DNA from: Mycoplasmopsis columboralis
GTDB taxonomy: Bacteria; Bacillota_I; Bacilli_A; Mycoplasmatales; Metamycoplasmataceae
Direction: 5' to 3'
Length of the DNA: 64,000 nucleotides
NCBI RefSeq assembly: GCF_900660675.1
Contig: NZ_LR215039.1
Location: 248,001 to 312,000 of the forward strand
Shown here one piece after another: positions 18,921 through 30,900 of this stretch. Within the stretch, counting starts at the first letter, position 1. Every line of letters starts with the position of its first letter. The notes beneath the pieces were generated by a model. It was not told the DNA's origin, ran no database searches, and saw only the letters and a list, made by a program, of their open reading frames with translations. The position numbers and the translations under genes are program-made.

Positions 18921-19901
18921 ATGTATCAATCAAAATTAACAATAAAACAAACTCAACAGGCAATTCAAGATTTAAAATTTGATTTCACTAAACAATTACA
19001 CAAAAGATTAAACTTAACTCGTGTTTCAGCTCCTCTTTTTGTGGAGAGTCAATCAAAAATTAATGATGGATTAAATGGGGAAACACCAGTTACTTTTTAC
19101 CCAAAAAACATTCAAAAACAACATGAAATTGTTCATTCACTAGCAAAATGAAAAAGAATGGCATTAGCTAAATATAAATTTGATGTTCATGAAGGATTAT
19201 ATGCAGACATGAACGCTATTAGACGTGAAGAAGAACTTGATTATAAACACTCATATTATGTTGATCAATGAGATTGAGAAATGGTAATTAACAAAAAAGA
19301 TCGCAATGTTGAATTTTTAAAAAATACTGTTAAAAAAATCTATGAAGCTATTAAATTTGTAAAACGTGAGCTTATTTTAGATTTTCCTCAACTAACTTAT
19401 GATTTTCCTGAAGAATTAACTTTTGTGACATCACAGCAACTTTATGAGATGTATCCAAATTTACAACCAGATCAAAGAGAAAATGAATTCGCAAAACTTC
19501 ACAGAGCATTTTTTGTAATGCAAGTAGGTTATAAACTGCCAGATAATTTAGAACACTCTAAACGGGCATTCGATTATGATGATTGAACATTAAATGGAGA
19601 TTTGATTTTTTATGATAAAGCTAATGATGCAGCTTTAGAAGTGTCTTCAATGGGAATTAGAGTTGATAAAGATGCTTTACAAAAACAACAAGAATATTTA
19701 AAAATTGATGATTCTAAAATTGGAGAATATCACAATTTAATCCTCCAAGAAAAACTTCCTTTCACAATTGGAGGAGGAATTGGACAAAGTCGTTTATCAA
19801 TGCTTCTTCTTGAGAAAAAACACATTGGTGAAGTACAAGTTTCTTGTTGAGATGAACAAACTAAAGAATATTGTGCTCAAAACAATATCGAATTACTTTA
19901 A
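18921..19901 (+). CDS. asnA: Aspartate-ammonia ligase AsnA
   Basis: 326 aa, the normal size of ammonia-dependent asparagine synthetase. It resembles class II aminoacyl-tRNA synthetases in fold. Recognisable parts are [14 protein letters not shown], the substrate region [37 protein letters not shown] and the C-terminal motif 3-like [19 protein letters not shown]. It makes asparagine from aspartate, ammonia and ATP. Five UGA Trp codons. It follows ligA with AAGGA before the ATG and ends at a hairpin terminator. Confidence 0.95.
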
Positions 19902-19925
19902 AACGGTCATTGCGATCGTTTTTTT
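19902..19925 (+). terminator. Intrinsic terminator after asnA
   Basis: AACG-GTC pairs with GAT-CGTT around ATTGC and is followed by seven T. Confidence 0.7.
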
Positions 19926-19956
19926 GTAAAAGAATTTATGGAACATTTTTCCACAT

Positions 19957-19986
19957 TTGACATTTTTGATAGGAATTTATTATAAT
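19957..19986 (+). promoter_or_regulatory. Consensus sigma-70 promoter
   Basis: Perfect TTGACA (19957-19962) and TATAAT (19981-19986) with an 18-base spacer, upstream of the small conserved gene at 20024. One of the two strongest promoter matches in the window. Confidence 0.8.
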
Positions 19987-20023
19987 TAAAATGTAGATAT
20001 AATCAAATTTTCGGAGGTTAAAT

Positions 20024-20239
20024 ATGTACAAATACAAAGCTAGATTAGTTGCTAATGGAGAAATTGTAGCTCAAGCTAACACCTTAGACGACTTAAGCGG
20101 TTTAATTAAAAGTTATCGCAGAGGCCAAAAACACGGTCTTCACACAAAGGCTAACGAAAATATCGAGGTTATACACATTGAAAGGGATAATTTACATGGT
20201 AAATACGCTTCTAAAGAAGTAGTTATCAAAATAGTTTAA
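20024..20239 (+). CDS. Small conserved basic protein, function unknown
   Basis: 71 aa, with GGAGG at 20012-20016 and its own consensus promoter and terminator, so it is a genuine monocistronic gene. The sequence (MYKYKARLVANGEIVAQANT, SYRRGQKHGLHTKANENIEV) is basic with a predicted beta-alpha-beta character. I recognise it as the kind of short protein conserved among mycoplasmas but cannot assign a function; the basic middle could bind nucleic acid (inference). Confidence 0.8.
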   Translation: MYKYKARLVANGEIVAQANTLDDLSGLIKSYRRGQKHGLHTKANENIEVIHIERDNLHGKYASKEVVIKIV

Positions 20240-20254
20240 TTTTTTTCAATTTAT

Positions 20255-20278
20255 GGTGTCGCTTTAGACACCTTTTTT
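20255..20278 (+). terminator. Intrinsic terminator
   Basis: GGTGTC and GACACC form a perfect stem with loop GCTTTA, followed by six T. Confidence 0.9.
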
Positions 20279-20335
20279 ATACAAAAATATCTTTTCTTAG
20301 TAAAATTTAAATATTATAAATAGAAAGAAGGATTA

Positions 20336-21478
20336 ATGAAATTTTTAACCCATCCCATTAAATTAGACGTTGTGACTTGAGTTGAATATCAAAGCAATGC
20401 TCTTCAAAACTTACAAGAACAAGCAAAAACTAACAAGGATTTAAAAATTACTCAAGATAAAATTTTAGATCAAGCATCTAAAATGTATTTACTTCCTGAA
20501 ATGCAAAAAGTATGAAATTCATACTTGCAAAAACAAGATAATATTATTTATTTTAGACCTATGGAAGTTATTTCAAAAATGACTCCAGATAAAATTGAAG
20601 GTGAATTCAAAATTTATTATTATGATCAATTAGATAAAATTAATTTAGAATTTGAACCGCAAAATAAAATCCAATTTCAGCCTGATTATGAAGAAAAAAT
20701 TAAAACTTTTACTGAAGAATTTATTAAAAATTACACTTTCAGATTTTATTTAGATCCTGATCAACCTATTGCTGAAGGTAATTTAGTATATGTAAAAATT
20801 AGTGATTTAAAAGAAGAAAATTCACGTGTGTACTCAGTACATGCTGAAAATAATACTTCTAAAGTTTTAGAACATATGCTTTTAAATAAAAAAGTCGGTG
20901 ATGTTTTTGAAACTGATAAGTTGGGTCAGCCTCTTAAAATCGAAATTCAAAGCGCAATGTATTACAAACAACGAGAAATCACCAACGAAAACGCAAAAGA
21001 TATTTTAGGAAAAAGCTTTAATAATTTAGACGATGTAAAAAAAGATATTTATAAAACTACTCGTGAACAAGTTTTTAGTGATGCATTATTTAACTACGGA
21101 GTCAAAATCATTGATGAAGTTATTCAAAAAAGTCCTGTAGTAGAATTGCCACAAGATTTAATAGAAAATGATTTAAAACATTTTAATTTTGCCCCTACTT
21201 TTGAAGGTAATCCTGCGGAATACGTCACTGCTACTATTTATAACTTCTTTTGACAATTAGTTTTTAGAAATAAATTAAAAATCGATATTAAAGAAGAAGA
21301 ATTTAAAAATGAAATTCGTTTTGCTCAAAACTTACTCCCAGAAAATCAAGATCATAATTTAAAAACTGAAGCAGTAGTGAATGCGATTATTTTCAAAAAA
21401 ATTGCATTACATTATCTTCAAAAATACGAACCCCAAGTATACCAAGAGAACAAACAATACACACATTTAAGTAATTAA
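20336..21478 (+). CDS. Trigger-factor-related chaperone
   Basis: 380 aa from ATG 20336 (AGAAAGAAGGA upstream), with UGA Trp codons at 20378, 20513 and 21251. It lacks a recognisable PPIase domain. The C-terminal half (ENAKDILGKSFNNLDDVKKD, KIIDEVIQKSPVVELPQDLI) matches the helical C-terminal region of trigger factors (SxVELPEALI pattern), and GDVFETDKLGQPLKIEIQSA resembles the segment before it. It probably holds nascent or unfolded proteins in the cytoplasm. Shorter than a full trigger factor (about 430 aa or more). Confidence 0.65.
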
Positions 21479-21502
21479 TCAGCCTTTTATGGTTGATTTT
21501 TA
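21477..21502 (+). terminator. Intrinsic terminator
   Basis: AATCAGCC and GGTTGATT pair (one bulge) followed by a T-rich run. Confidence 0.65.
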
Positions 21503-21551
21503 TTTTTTAACTTTTAAAATTACACTTTTTAGATATAATAAATAAGCAAAC

Positions 21552-21642
21552 GGAACAGTACTCAAGAGGCTGAAGAGGCGGTCCTGCTAAGACTGTAGGG
21601 GAGGCAACTCCCGCGGAGGTTCAAATCCTCTCTGTTCCGCCA
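21552..21642 (+). tRNA. trnS: tRNA-Ser (anticodon GCT)
   Basis: 91 nt with a long variable arm (GGGAGGCAACTCCC). Acceptor GGAACAG pairs with CTGTTCC, discriminator G, encoded CCA. The anticodon loop CTGCTAA gives GCT, which reads AGC/AGU. Confidence 0.95.
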
Positions 21643-21992
21643 TTTTTTTATGCCCTTTTTCATTTATATAATTTATTTTTTATAAAAAATAAAAAAAACT
21701 TATTTTTACATTTTTTATTTCAAAAACAAAAAAAAAAAAAAAAAATAAAGGCTTTTTGGCCTTATACACTATTTTTTAAAATAACCAAATTTGAAATTTT
21801 TATAAATTAATTTTATATACACATTTTACGGTACATAAGTGCCGTTTTTTTATTTTGTTTTAAAAGAAATTTACATTTTGATATCTAAAAGTATCTTTTC
21901 TTTGAATTTTGCAAAATATTTTTATTTTTCAAAAACATTTATAATGAAATTATATTTTTTTAAAATATTACATATTTTACTTAGGAGTTTAT
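21643..21992 (+). other. Intergenic region upstream of the giant surface-protein gene
   Basis: 350 bases without a gene. It contains an 18-A run (21728-21745), an AAGGC/GCCTT hairpin next to it (terminator-like on the minus strand), a second hairpin ACGGTAC-ATAA-GTGCCGT followed by seven T (21829-21853), and the promoter of the next gene (TATAAT at 21940-21945, no clear -35; TAGGAG ahead of ATG 21993). The function of the two hairpins is unclear. Confidence 0.6.
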
Positions 21993-24900
21993 ATGCCAAA
22001 AACATTGAAAACTAAATTAAAGAATAAGATAATAGGAAGTTCAATAGCTGGTTCATCACTTTTAGCTTCACTCTTGTCTTTTTCAGCAACCCCAAACGTA
22101 AATGATCAATATAATGAAATTATAGATGCAACATACTTGAGTCCTACCTTTACAAGTAACTCATTTCAAAAAAGTGTTTATCTTTCTGACGAAACTTTTA
22201 GTGATCCGAGTTATGACTACACCAACGACAAATGAAGACAATATGTCGAAAATTCTGCAGATTTAAACTATTCAACAATTGTGGAAGACAAAGTTTCGTG
22301 AATTACTGAATTTAATGGTGGAGCAACATACGAAAAAAATAACGAATATAGATACACATCAAATCCAGGATTTGGAATTTATTTTTCAGATGATCTTGAA
22401 CTTGATGGGCCTATCGAAATTGATATCATTGACAAAGCTAACAATACTAAAAGTCATACCAGCTTCGCTATTCGTGAATTAGATAATGGTCAAAGTGGTA
22501 CTGCATTTAATTTGTGAAGAACATCAGATAACGATGAATTGAATGTTACAAATATAGCAACAACTCAAAATAGCAATATTACCAGTCAACAACTTTACGA
22601 TTCAATAACAAGTCAATACGGAATGGATCAAAAAGGGAATAACTTTGTAAGTAAATCAACTGAAATTGATTTAAGAAATAGAGTCGGTACTGTATTGTTC
22701 TTTTCTTATAGAACTGAAAAATATAGAACAGCAAAATTTGTAGTTAAATACAAAACTAAAACTAGAGCAAATTTCCAAAATAGAATTCTTAATGAATCAA
22801 GATTTCAAAAAGATTCAACTTCTTTTGTCGGAAGTGCTTATTTTGCTAAACTAAAATATAGTCGTTCATCACTATATACTTTTAATCGTGCGCCTATAGT
22901 TGAGGTTTCATTAGACGCAACAAACAACTATCCAGATCGTAGAGGATATGGTGCTCCTGGTATTAACTATACTCTTTACAAAAGAAAAACTACAACTTCT
23001 TGTGCAGGAGCTGCTGGAAATGCTAACTTTGCAAATTGTTTTGACAGAATTTATTCACTACCAACTTCATATGATTCAACTATTTTAAACACAACTAATG
23101 GGACATCTGTTAGAAGAAAATATAAATTGAATTTAAGATACACAGATTATTTAAAAACTTTGAATTCAAATAGCAATTATGTTTGAGTTTCTTCAATTAA
23201 CACCAACAGTCCTTCAGCATCTAATTGAAAACCAATTACTAATGATAAAAGTTTTACTTTCAATCCACAAAACTTAACTTTCTCATTAACTAATACATTA
23301 GAATTAAAAGATGAATTAAAACAACTTACCGATGAACAATTAAGAAAAGTTGAAATTAGTGCAGATAAATACAAAAAACTAATTTCTGAGTTGCAATACT
23401 TGCCTGAAGTTACAGATAATAATATTGATTTGAGCGATTCAAAAATTGCTAATGATATTGCTTTTTTAAAAGCATTATTAAACAATCAAAGACAAGAGCT
23501 TTATACAAAAATAAAACAGTATTTAGACAATCCAGAAATTAACAAGTTTAAAGACAACACTGATATTTCTAGATATTGAAGCAATACTCAAAATAAACTT
23601 AATGCAATTAAAGATGAAGATAATACATCATCATTGATCCAACTAAGAGATAAACTAAAACAAGCTTATAATGCTTTTGATGATTTACAAAAGCGTATTT
23701 CAACATTGCCATTGCGTAATTCAATCAGCTCATTTGTGCGTGTTTTGGATGCTTCAATTTTAGAATCTTCAAATGATTCAGTGTCAAGCACAACCCCTGT
23801 TCCAAGTTATCCAAAATATAGAATTTCAGCTGGTCTTAATAATCCTAGTGACTACATCAGTAAAATGGTTTACAATAACAAAATTATTTCAATGCAGACA
23901 ATTTTAAGATGAAATAATTACGTTTTTAGAAGAGGGGATGGAACCGAGGCTTCACTAAGTGCTAGCGACCAAACTACAGCTATTAACTACTATAGATCTG
24001 TGATAAACGAATGACAAGAAATAAGATCAACATACCAACAAAATTTCGAAAACAATACATTAACAGATGATCAACTTATAGAATATTCAAATAAAATACG
24101 TGATTTTTATAATAAACACGCCACTGGTTATTCTATTCCTGGAGTTTCAACACGTGATTCGGTTTATGTGTCAGGTTTAGGAGATTATATTGGTATTAGA
24201 CAAAGAGATGGTTTAGATCCTATTTCTAGTGTTAGACCACTTTTCGTATATAGACTCCTTAACGATAATAGTTTATATAATCAAATGAATACAAATATTA
24301 GATTGGCTTGAAGTGGGCAAAGTGCTTATCGTTCTTATGATGTAATACTTCCTCTTTTCGGTTTTTCTAAACAAGATTTTTACGAACAAATTGATAATTA
24401 TTTAGCAGAATTTAAATCTGTTCAAGGTAGAATTTACAACGAAAATAAAGAACCAAATGTAAATCAATCTATTTTAAGATTTATCAATGCAGCTGTAAAT
24501 GCGAAAGACATTGATTCTTGATTAAAACATAGAGATTTAATTAAAACATCAGTTGATGATTTAACTCAACAAAGAAATGTTTATATAAACGATAGATTAA
24601 ACACATGAAGACTTGTGTCACAAATTAAAAGAGCAACAGCTTCTGATTATGCAAGCGTGTTTGAACAAACTGATTCTCTTATTAATTCTCTAAATGAACA
24701 CATCAATGTAGCAGAGCCAATTGTTAACACTATTAATTCAAACAGTTCCTTAATTAATCAAGAAGCAACAACTCAATCAACTAGAACAAAAACCAATTCA
24801 GATACTATAGAAGATATTTTATTGTCTGCCCCAACATATGAATCTTTAGTAAAAAACGAATTTAGTTCAGTGTTAAATAAACCTAATTCAACATTAGGAA

Positions 24901-27900
24901 GCCAATTAAACACAAGAATCTCAACTTTAAAACAAGATTGAATTGATAGAATGAATCAGTCAATTTCTCGTGTGCGTTCAGAATTACCAGATGATGGTTC
25001 AGCTGTTTTAGATTCAGATGGAATACCCGCTATTAGAACATATAACGGAGATACAACTTATAGCGATAGTAAAAGAAATAATATTATTGATTCCTGAAAA
25101 AGACTCAGAACAGCTCTACAAAATCTAAAAGAACAAGCAGAGCAAAGAATTATTCGTGAATTTAAGGATCAATCTAAAGCTAAAATAGATCAACTTCTTT
25201 ATCTTTCAAGGCAATTAAGGGACAATTATAAGCAAAAAATTGAAGCTGAAAGTGATTTTTCTTTAATTAATGAACTTGTTTTTGAAGCACAAGATTTAGA
25301 TGAATACACTAAAATCGGAATTATTCCAATTGTTGAAGAAGCTAAAAAAACATTAAAACATGTTTTATATAAATCTTCAGATATATCACTTAAAACTAAT
25401 TACAAAAATGCTTTAACAAAAATCGCTACTCTTTTAGGAACAACATATGATGAACAATTGAGCGCTGGCCATGATTTTCCACTTAAAAGTGATAATGATT
25501 CTAATTCGGTACAAAGTCAAAAACACCACCAATTACAACTAGATTCTCAAGCTGAATTTAAAAAACTTGCTCAATTTGCTTTAGAATATAGCAAAGCAAA
25601 ATCAGCTCTAAATGGTGCAGTAGTTAATATCAATTCAAACAAAGATAATAAAAAACAATATACTGCTTCATCACAACAAACAACTGATTTTACAGCAGAA
25701 ATAATAAAAAATCAATCTCCTGAAGGAGTTGAAAATTACGAAAATTGAACAGTTCAAATTACTTCTGTAAATGAACAAAATGATAAAACTGGTTCTCTTA
25801 ATGTTGGATATAAAGTTTTAAACGCTCATACTAATACCTTGTCTGAAGAGAGATTTGTCACAATAAATGGATACAAAACTGAAAGTGAGCGTTTAGATGA
25901 AGTTCTAAGAGCGAAATCAGGTGAAAAAGTTATTGCTAATTTATTAACCCAAACTGAAAAAGAAAATTCTCCTTCTCAAATTCAAAAAACAACTATTGAA
26001 GAAAAATTAAACGCAATTTTTGCTTCAAGTAACGCAAAAGTCGCTGACGTGTCTTTAATACCAAAAGATGCCGAAGGAAAATTAGGAATTACTTATAAGT
26101 TAATTTCTACTTTACCTAATTTAACTGACGTTAAATCAACCCTAAGCAACAATGACATTATCTTAACAGACAGATCAAAAGACAATGAAATTACTGGATT
26201 TGCCGATAAAGAAGCTGAAAGAAATAGACTTAAACAAATTGTTTTAAGTTTTGATTATATAAATAAACAAAACATTGTTCCTTATGATAATGCAACATTA
26301 AGCGCTGATCAACTTACAATTTCAAGTAATCAAAACACTCAAAGAATTGCTTCAGGACAAAATAGTTTTATTTTTGCTGACCAACAATTTTCCGTTTCTT
26401 CAATTACATTCACAAATGCCGATCCAAGAAATGGAACAGTTAATGTTTTATATACTCTTCGTTCACTAAAACCTGCATATACTGATGTTACAGTTACTAT
26501 TAGTGAAGCAACAGAGGCAAACAAAATTAACTTATTTTTAACTGAGTCTCGTCGTTTAGATCAAGCAATATCTACAGCAAATAACTTAGCTTCAGAACTT
26601 TTTACCGATTCAGGAGAAAAAGACAAATTGGCAACCGCAGTTACTGAGCAAAATATTATCGATGAACTTACAAATTATTTCAGTTCACAAAGTGCAAACG
26701 CTATAGATTTAACAGAAGTTAATAAAAATGTAAACAACGGAACAGTTGCATTTAAATACAAATTAATATCAACTAAAACCAATTTAACTGATGTAAAATC
26801 AACCAATAGTAGTAACTTAATTACTATAAGTGGATTTAAATCTGTTGAAAGTGAAACTCAAAGACTTCAAAATCTTCAAAGCGCAATTACTTCCGCTGAT
26901 TACGTAACCAAAGAAAATAAAGTTATTTCAGAAACCTTCTCTAATATTTTTAGTGGAAATACAACTTATCAAGTCAGAGATATTAATGATGAACAAGTTA
27001 GAAACTTTAGAATTACAATTAGTGTAAATGGGGTTTCTTACACTTCAGAATATGAAAACGGAAAACAAGTATTCAAGAATCTTGGTGCTTATGTTAAAAA
27101 ATATGCATTTGGCTCATTAACATATTCAAGAGATAGATCTGGTGAATTAACTCCATTTGGTGTGGCTTTAGGTACTTTAACTGAAGAATTCGATTCACAA
27201 ATTAATTTAAATGTTACTTCACAATCTGACGGAGAAGGTAAACTAAAAATTACAGGATTTAAAACTGAAAAACAACGTCTTGATGAATTAGTCGATGCTA
27301 AACAAAATAACTTAGCGGCATTATTTACCGACGCAGACAAAAACGTTTTTGCAAATGAAGTTACTTTAGATCAAATTAAAGCCAAAATTGCACAACTTTA
27401 TCAAAATGATCGTGTTGGTGTAGGTTCTACTGCTTCAACATTTATCGATGGTTCTTTGACAAAAGATGTTGAAAACGGAACCATTACATTTAAATACAAA
27501 ATTAACGGACAACACTTCCTTTTAGCAAGCATTATTTCTAAAGAAAGTAATTCAATTACTGTAAGCGGATTTAAAACAATTGCTCAAGAAAAACAAAGAC
27601 TTGACACATTGGGCACTCAAGTAAGTGCTATAAGTTATTCAGAGAAAAACTTCTTACTTAATTACCCAACAGCTCAAACTTTAGAACCATCAAAACTTAC
27701 CATTACCATCACTGATGAAAATAATAATTCACATGTATCAACTTGAAATGGTTCTGAACTTGTATTTGAAGACTTACAAGCTAAAGTTGTTGATTTAACA
27801 TTTGGCGCAATTACAAATAGTAACGATTTAAATGGTTCGCTTCCAGTTACTTTCAAACTTCAAAGTACAAACCCTTCAATTGTTAATGCTAATAAAACAG

Positions 27901-30900
27901 TTCAAAGCGATCAAGTATCAAAACAATTAAACGGATTTAAAACTGAAGCTGAAAGATTAAATGAAGCAATTCCAACTTTAGGAATTACCGATGAAAAAGT
28001 AAGTGCATTAATAGCTAACAAAAAAAGAGATGTAAATTCAATTACAAAACAAGAGATTTTAGATGCTATATTATCAATTGCTCAAAATGCTTTAAATACT
28101 AAAAACAGTACTGTTACATTAGATAACATCACCATTTCAGAACAAAGTTCTGAAAACGGAACAATTACATACGAATACACCATTAACTCAACAAGAGATC
28201 TTTTAAATGGGCAAAACAATAATCCTTTAGTTAAATCAACTTCTACCGGATCTATTAATTTAAGTGGTTTTACCAACGAAGCGAGAGAGCAAGCTAAAGT
28301 AAATAATCTTGCAAGTTCAATTCGAAGAATTACCTATAAAGGATCTTCAACAATTGTCCCTAGTGAAGGACCACTAGATTACAAACAACTAGAAGTAGTT
28401 TTTGTTAAAGATAATGTTGAATATGTAGCCAAATATCAAGAAGGAAACGAAAACAAACTTGTTTTTGAAAATAATCCTCTTGATGTAGACTTAACTAATA
28501 TTTCATTTACTGTTGATACTACAAAATACACTGATGATGTGGCTGGAACAGTTAAGGTAAACTTTGATGTTCAATCAAACATTCGTGATTTTTCAAGTGT
28601 TAAAACTAGTGTTTCAAATCAAGCAATTACTGGATTCAAAACTGAATTACAACGTTTAAATGAATTAGTAAATTCTAATTTATCTTCAAACATTAGTTTT
28701 AGTGATGATGAAAAACAAAAACTTCCTTCTCAAGTCAATAATAGAGATATTCTTGCAAAAATTCAAGCAGTATTTAATGCTAATGCCAATAAATCTAATC
28801 CTAATTTTGCACCTGGTTCACTAACAAAAGATGATCAAGCAGGAACAATTACCGTCACATTTGGCCTTACTACAACTAAATCTGTTGATGTGTCAGTTAA
28901 ATCTACCGATACTAAAACATTAACATTTACAGGATTTGGGACATTAGGTCAAGAAAAAACCAGGCTTGATGAATTGTTAAATGCATTAAATGATTCTAAT
29001 ATCGATTATTCAGATAAAGCAAAAACTCCTTTATTGACTGATTTTGTTAATACTAATGTTTTATGAAAACTTTCTACAGAAAGTAACTTTAATACATCAT
29101 TACAAAACAATGATGAACAAGTAGAAATTGAAATTGATTCATTTAATGACAAAAATGATGTTAACGGAACTGCAACAGTTAGATATAGACTTCATTCAAC
29201 TAAACCTGGTTATGCAAATATTTATTCAGAATATAAAGTAGCAAACTTAAGCAACTTCCAAACAGAAGCTCAACGTTTAACTGTCATTTTAAAAGCTGAT
29301 AATAACCAACAAGAAAGCAAGGCACATTTAGATGCATTAAAAGCGCAAATCCCTTCTGAAGTAACTAAAGCTCAAGTTAAAGAAAAACTCAACATTGACT
29401 TTAATCACGATAATTCAGATGTTGATTTAAATTCAATTAACTTAACTGCAAATGATAATGACGGAACTTTAACTATTTCATACAAATTAGTTTCAACTAG
29501 AGATAACTTAACTAATGTACTTTCAAGTGAAGCTAGAACAATTGCTTTAACAAACATGCGTTCAGCTCAAAGTGAAAAAGAACGGCTAAATAATTTATCA
29601 ACAAATGCAACATTAAATTACAGTGACAAAGCCAAAACTCCACAACTTACAGAGTTTAATTTAGCAAACTTAAGCATTACCATTAATGGAGAAAATGGAG
29701 TTTATAACGCAAGTGAACAAGCATTTGTGTTTGCAACTAATAAAGCTAAAGTTAAAGATATTACATTTAAAAATAAAAATGATGCTGGGGATGCAACTCA
29801 CTCTGATAACAGTGGTAGTGTAGATATTGAATACAAAATTTATTCAACTGAACCTGCTTTTGCAACTTTAAATGTTGTTAGTGATTCAGCTACTAAAACA
29901 GTAAGCGGATTTGTGAGCGAGCAACAACGGGTAAACTCTGCTAAAACAGATGTTGAAAGCGCAATTAATGCCGATACTTTAATAGCTAACAAAAATAGAA
30001 CTACATCTCAAGTAACTGACGAAGAAATTTTAAACGCTTTAAAAGGACAAATTTCTGCTCAAACACTTGTAAGCGCTTCTGATTTAAGTGTAACTAAAGA
30101 TGCTGATGCTGGAACTATTACTGCTACTTGAAAAGTAGTCTCAACTCGTGAAGGGTTTAACGAATCTTCAACTGAACCAGTAAAAAGTATTCAAAGCATT
30201 AAAACAACCTTAACTGGATTTATTTCAAAAACTCAAGAGCAAGAAAGAATTAATAATTTAGCAACACAATTTACCAGTGCTGATTATGCTCAAAAAACTA
30301 ATTTAATTACTGCTACAGATTTAACTTATGAACAATTAAGCACAATCTTTACAGTAGAAAACAATCCAATTTCATTTGCTTACTCAGCTACAAATCCAAA
30401 TAAACTAGTAACAAGTTCAAATGTAGATGCCGAAATTACAAACATAACATTTGCTCAAAAATCAAACACAAATGATCGTGATGGTCAAATTCAAGTTACT
30501 TTTGAACTTCACTCAACCAAACCTGGTTTTGAAGATGTTAAACAAACAGTAACTGCAACTCTAAGTGGATTTAAAACCGAAACTCAAAGACTTAATGAAG
30601 TTTTAAATTCTAAATCTAGAGATATTGACGCTTTAGAATTTACACAAGACATCAAAGACAAAGGTGCTTCACAAGTAAGTGATGCTCAAGTTATAACACT
30701 CCTTAATTCAGCTTTAAATAACACTGATTCACTTGTTAAATCTGAAGGAATTATTGGTTCAATTACTAAAAATAATGAAGCTGGAACAATTACTGTTGAA
30801 TTTAAACTAAATTCAGCTAGAGAATCATTAGAAAGTGTTCAATCTTCACAAACACACACCGTAACATTTAACGGGTTTAAAACAAATAATCAAGTAAAAG

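Noticed and set aside
23177-23485. Minus-strand open frame inside the giant gene (and similar ones at 27089, 28082, 31034, 36482)
   Set aside because: Shadows of the repetitive plus-strand coding sequence without start signals.
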